From assembly GCF_902832885.1 (NCBI RefSeq), contig NZ_CADFDK010000002.1:186001-250000 (forward strand): DNA of 64,000 nt. The letters run 5' to 3'. A program made the position numbers and the translations under genes. Positions 63,824-64,000 of the stretch are shown here, one piece after another. Source of the DNA: Burkholderia seminalis DSM 23518 (GTDB lineage: Bacteria; Pseudomonadota; Gammaproteobacteria; Burkholderiales; Burkholderiaceae). The notes under the pieces were generated by a model that did not search any database, was not told where the DNA came from, and worked only from the letters and a program-made list of their open reading frames with translations. Every line of letters begins with the position of its first letter. The stretch's first letter is position 1.

Positions 63824-64000
63824 ATGGCGACCATCGACGTCAAACACGTGCACAAGCTGTTCGGGCCGCAGGCCGCGCATGCGCGCGTGCTCGACCTGCT
63901 GCGGGCCGGCAGGCGCAAGGCCGACGTGCTGGCCGAAACCGGCTGCAACGTCGGGCTCAACGACGTGAGCCTCGGCATCGAGTCGGGCGAGATCTTCGTG
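63824..64000 (+). CDS. Choline/glycine betaine ABC transporter, ATPase (partial)
   Basis: First 59 residues only; the gene continues past the window. MATIDVKHVHKLFGPQAAHA, a helical insert (LDLLRAGRRKADVLAETG) and GLNDVSLGIESGEIFV match the N-terminus of ProV/OpuAA-type ATPases; the Walker A motif should follow directly. ATG 63824 has GGAGCGGAGA upstream and lies 14 nt after the permease stop. Confidence 0.9.
   Translation, partial: MATIDVKHVHKLFGPQAAHARVLDLLRAGRRKADVLAETGCNVGLNDVSLGIESGEIFV

Overview
The window is about two-thirds GC with dense coding, and reads as a Burkholderia replicon, most likely chromosome 2 of a Burkholderia cepacia complex strain. The strongest pointer is the atsT / periplasmic protein / atsR cluster at 35161-38419. 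Its protein lengths and phosphoacceptor positions (His245 and Asp536 in AtsR, Asp208 in AtsT) agree with what is known of the B. cenocepacia virulence phosphorelay. The acdS/acdR pair, a chromosomal class D beta-lactamase, an OmpC-type porin and many LysR and Lrp regulators fit the same group. No rRNA, tRNA, CRISPR array, insertion sequence or prophage was seen. Names rest on reading motifs and on memory of the families, not on searches. || Layout. 1-5.1 kb: metabolic and regulatory genes enclosed by a complete methyltransferase gene and a decayed second copy of it. 5.1-10.3 kb: a heat-shock island with three Hsp20 genes facing a secondary groES-groEL pair; both sides have sigma-32-like promoters, and the hsp20 leader can mask its ribosome binding site. 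10.6-15.2 kb: an ArsR-type regulator with a PLP decarboxylase, then a LysR regulator divergent from an M20 amidohydrolase and followed by a cupin. 15.2-20.7 kb: two GH92 alpha-mannosidase-family lipoproteins behind a promoter that overlaps a palindromic operator. 20.8-35.1 kb: mixed genes (SDR, SurE, AzlCD with an Lrp regulator, a YiiX-type hydrolase, a HigBA-like toxin-antitoxin pair, LysE exporter, PASTA protein, YbhB, PanE-like reductase with an MFS transporter and LysR, flavin reductase, thioredoxin-like protein, YjbQ). || 35.1-49.3 kb is a signalling and envelope block. It contains AtsR/AtsT, then three lipoproteins (Sel1, CsgG-like, and a new-looking tandem-repeat protein), then two hybrid histidine kinases on either side of an RcsB-like response regulator. 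The first kinase has Gly where its receiver should have the phosphoryl Asp; the second carries a receiver and a C-terminal HPt. Together they look like a split Rcs/Bvg-type phosphorelay in which kinase 1 must pass phosphate through kinase 2. || 49.5-56.7 kb is 2-oxo acid metabolism: ACC deaminase (product 2-oxobutanoate) with divergent AcdR, a stand-alone AceE-like E1 with its own divergent Lrp regulator, and pyruvate oxidase PoxB. The usual ATG of acdS is ACG here and some conserved residues are changed. || 57.0-64.0 kb: a PmtA-like methyltransferase behind a coupled 29-codon leader, an operon of class D beta-lactamase and a membrane acyltransferase, a porin, and the start of a choline/betaine ABC importer that runs off the window.
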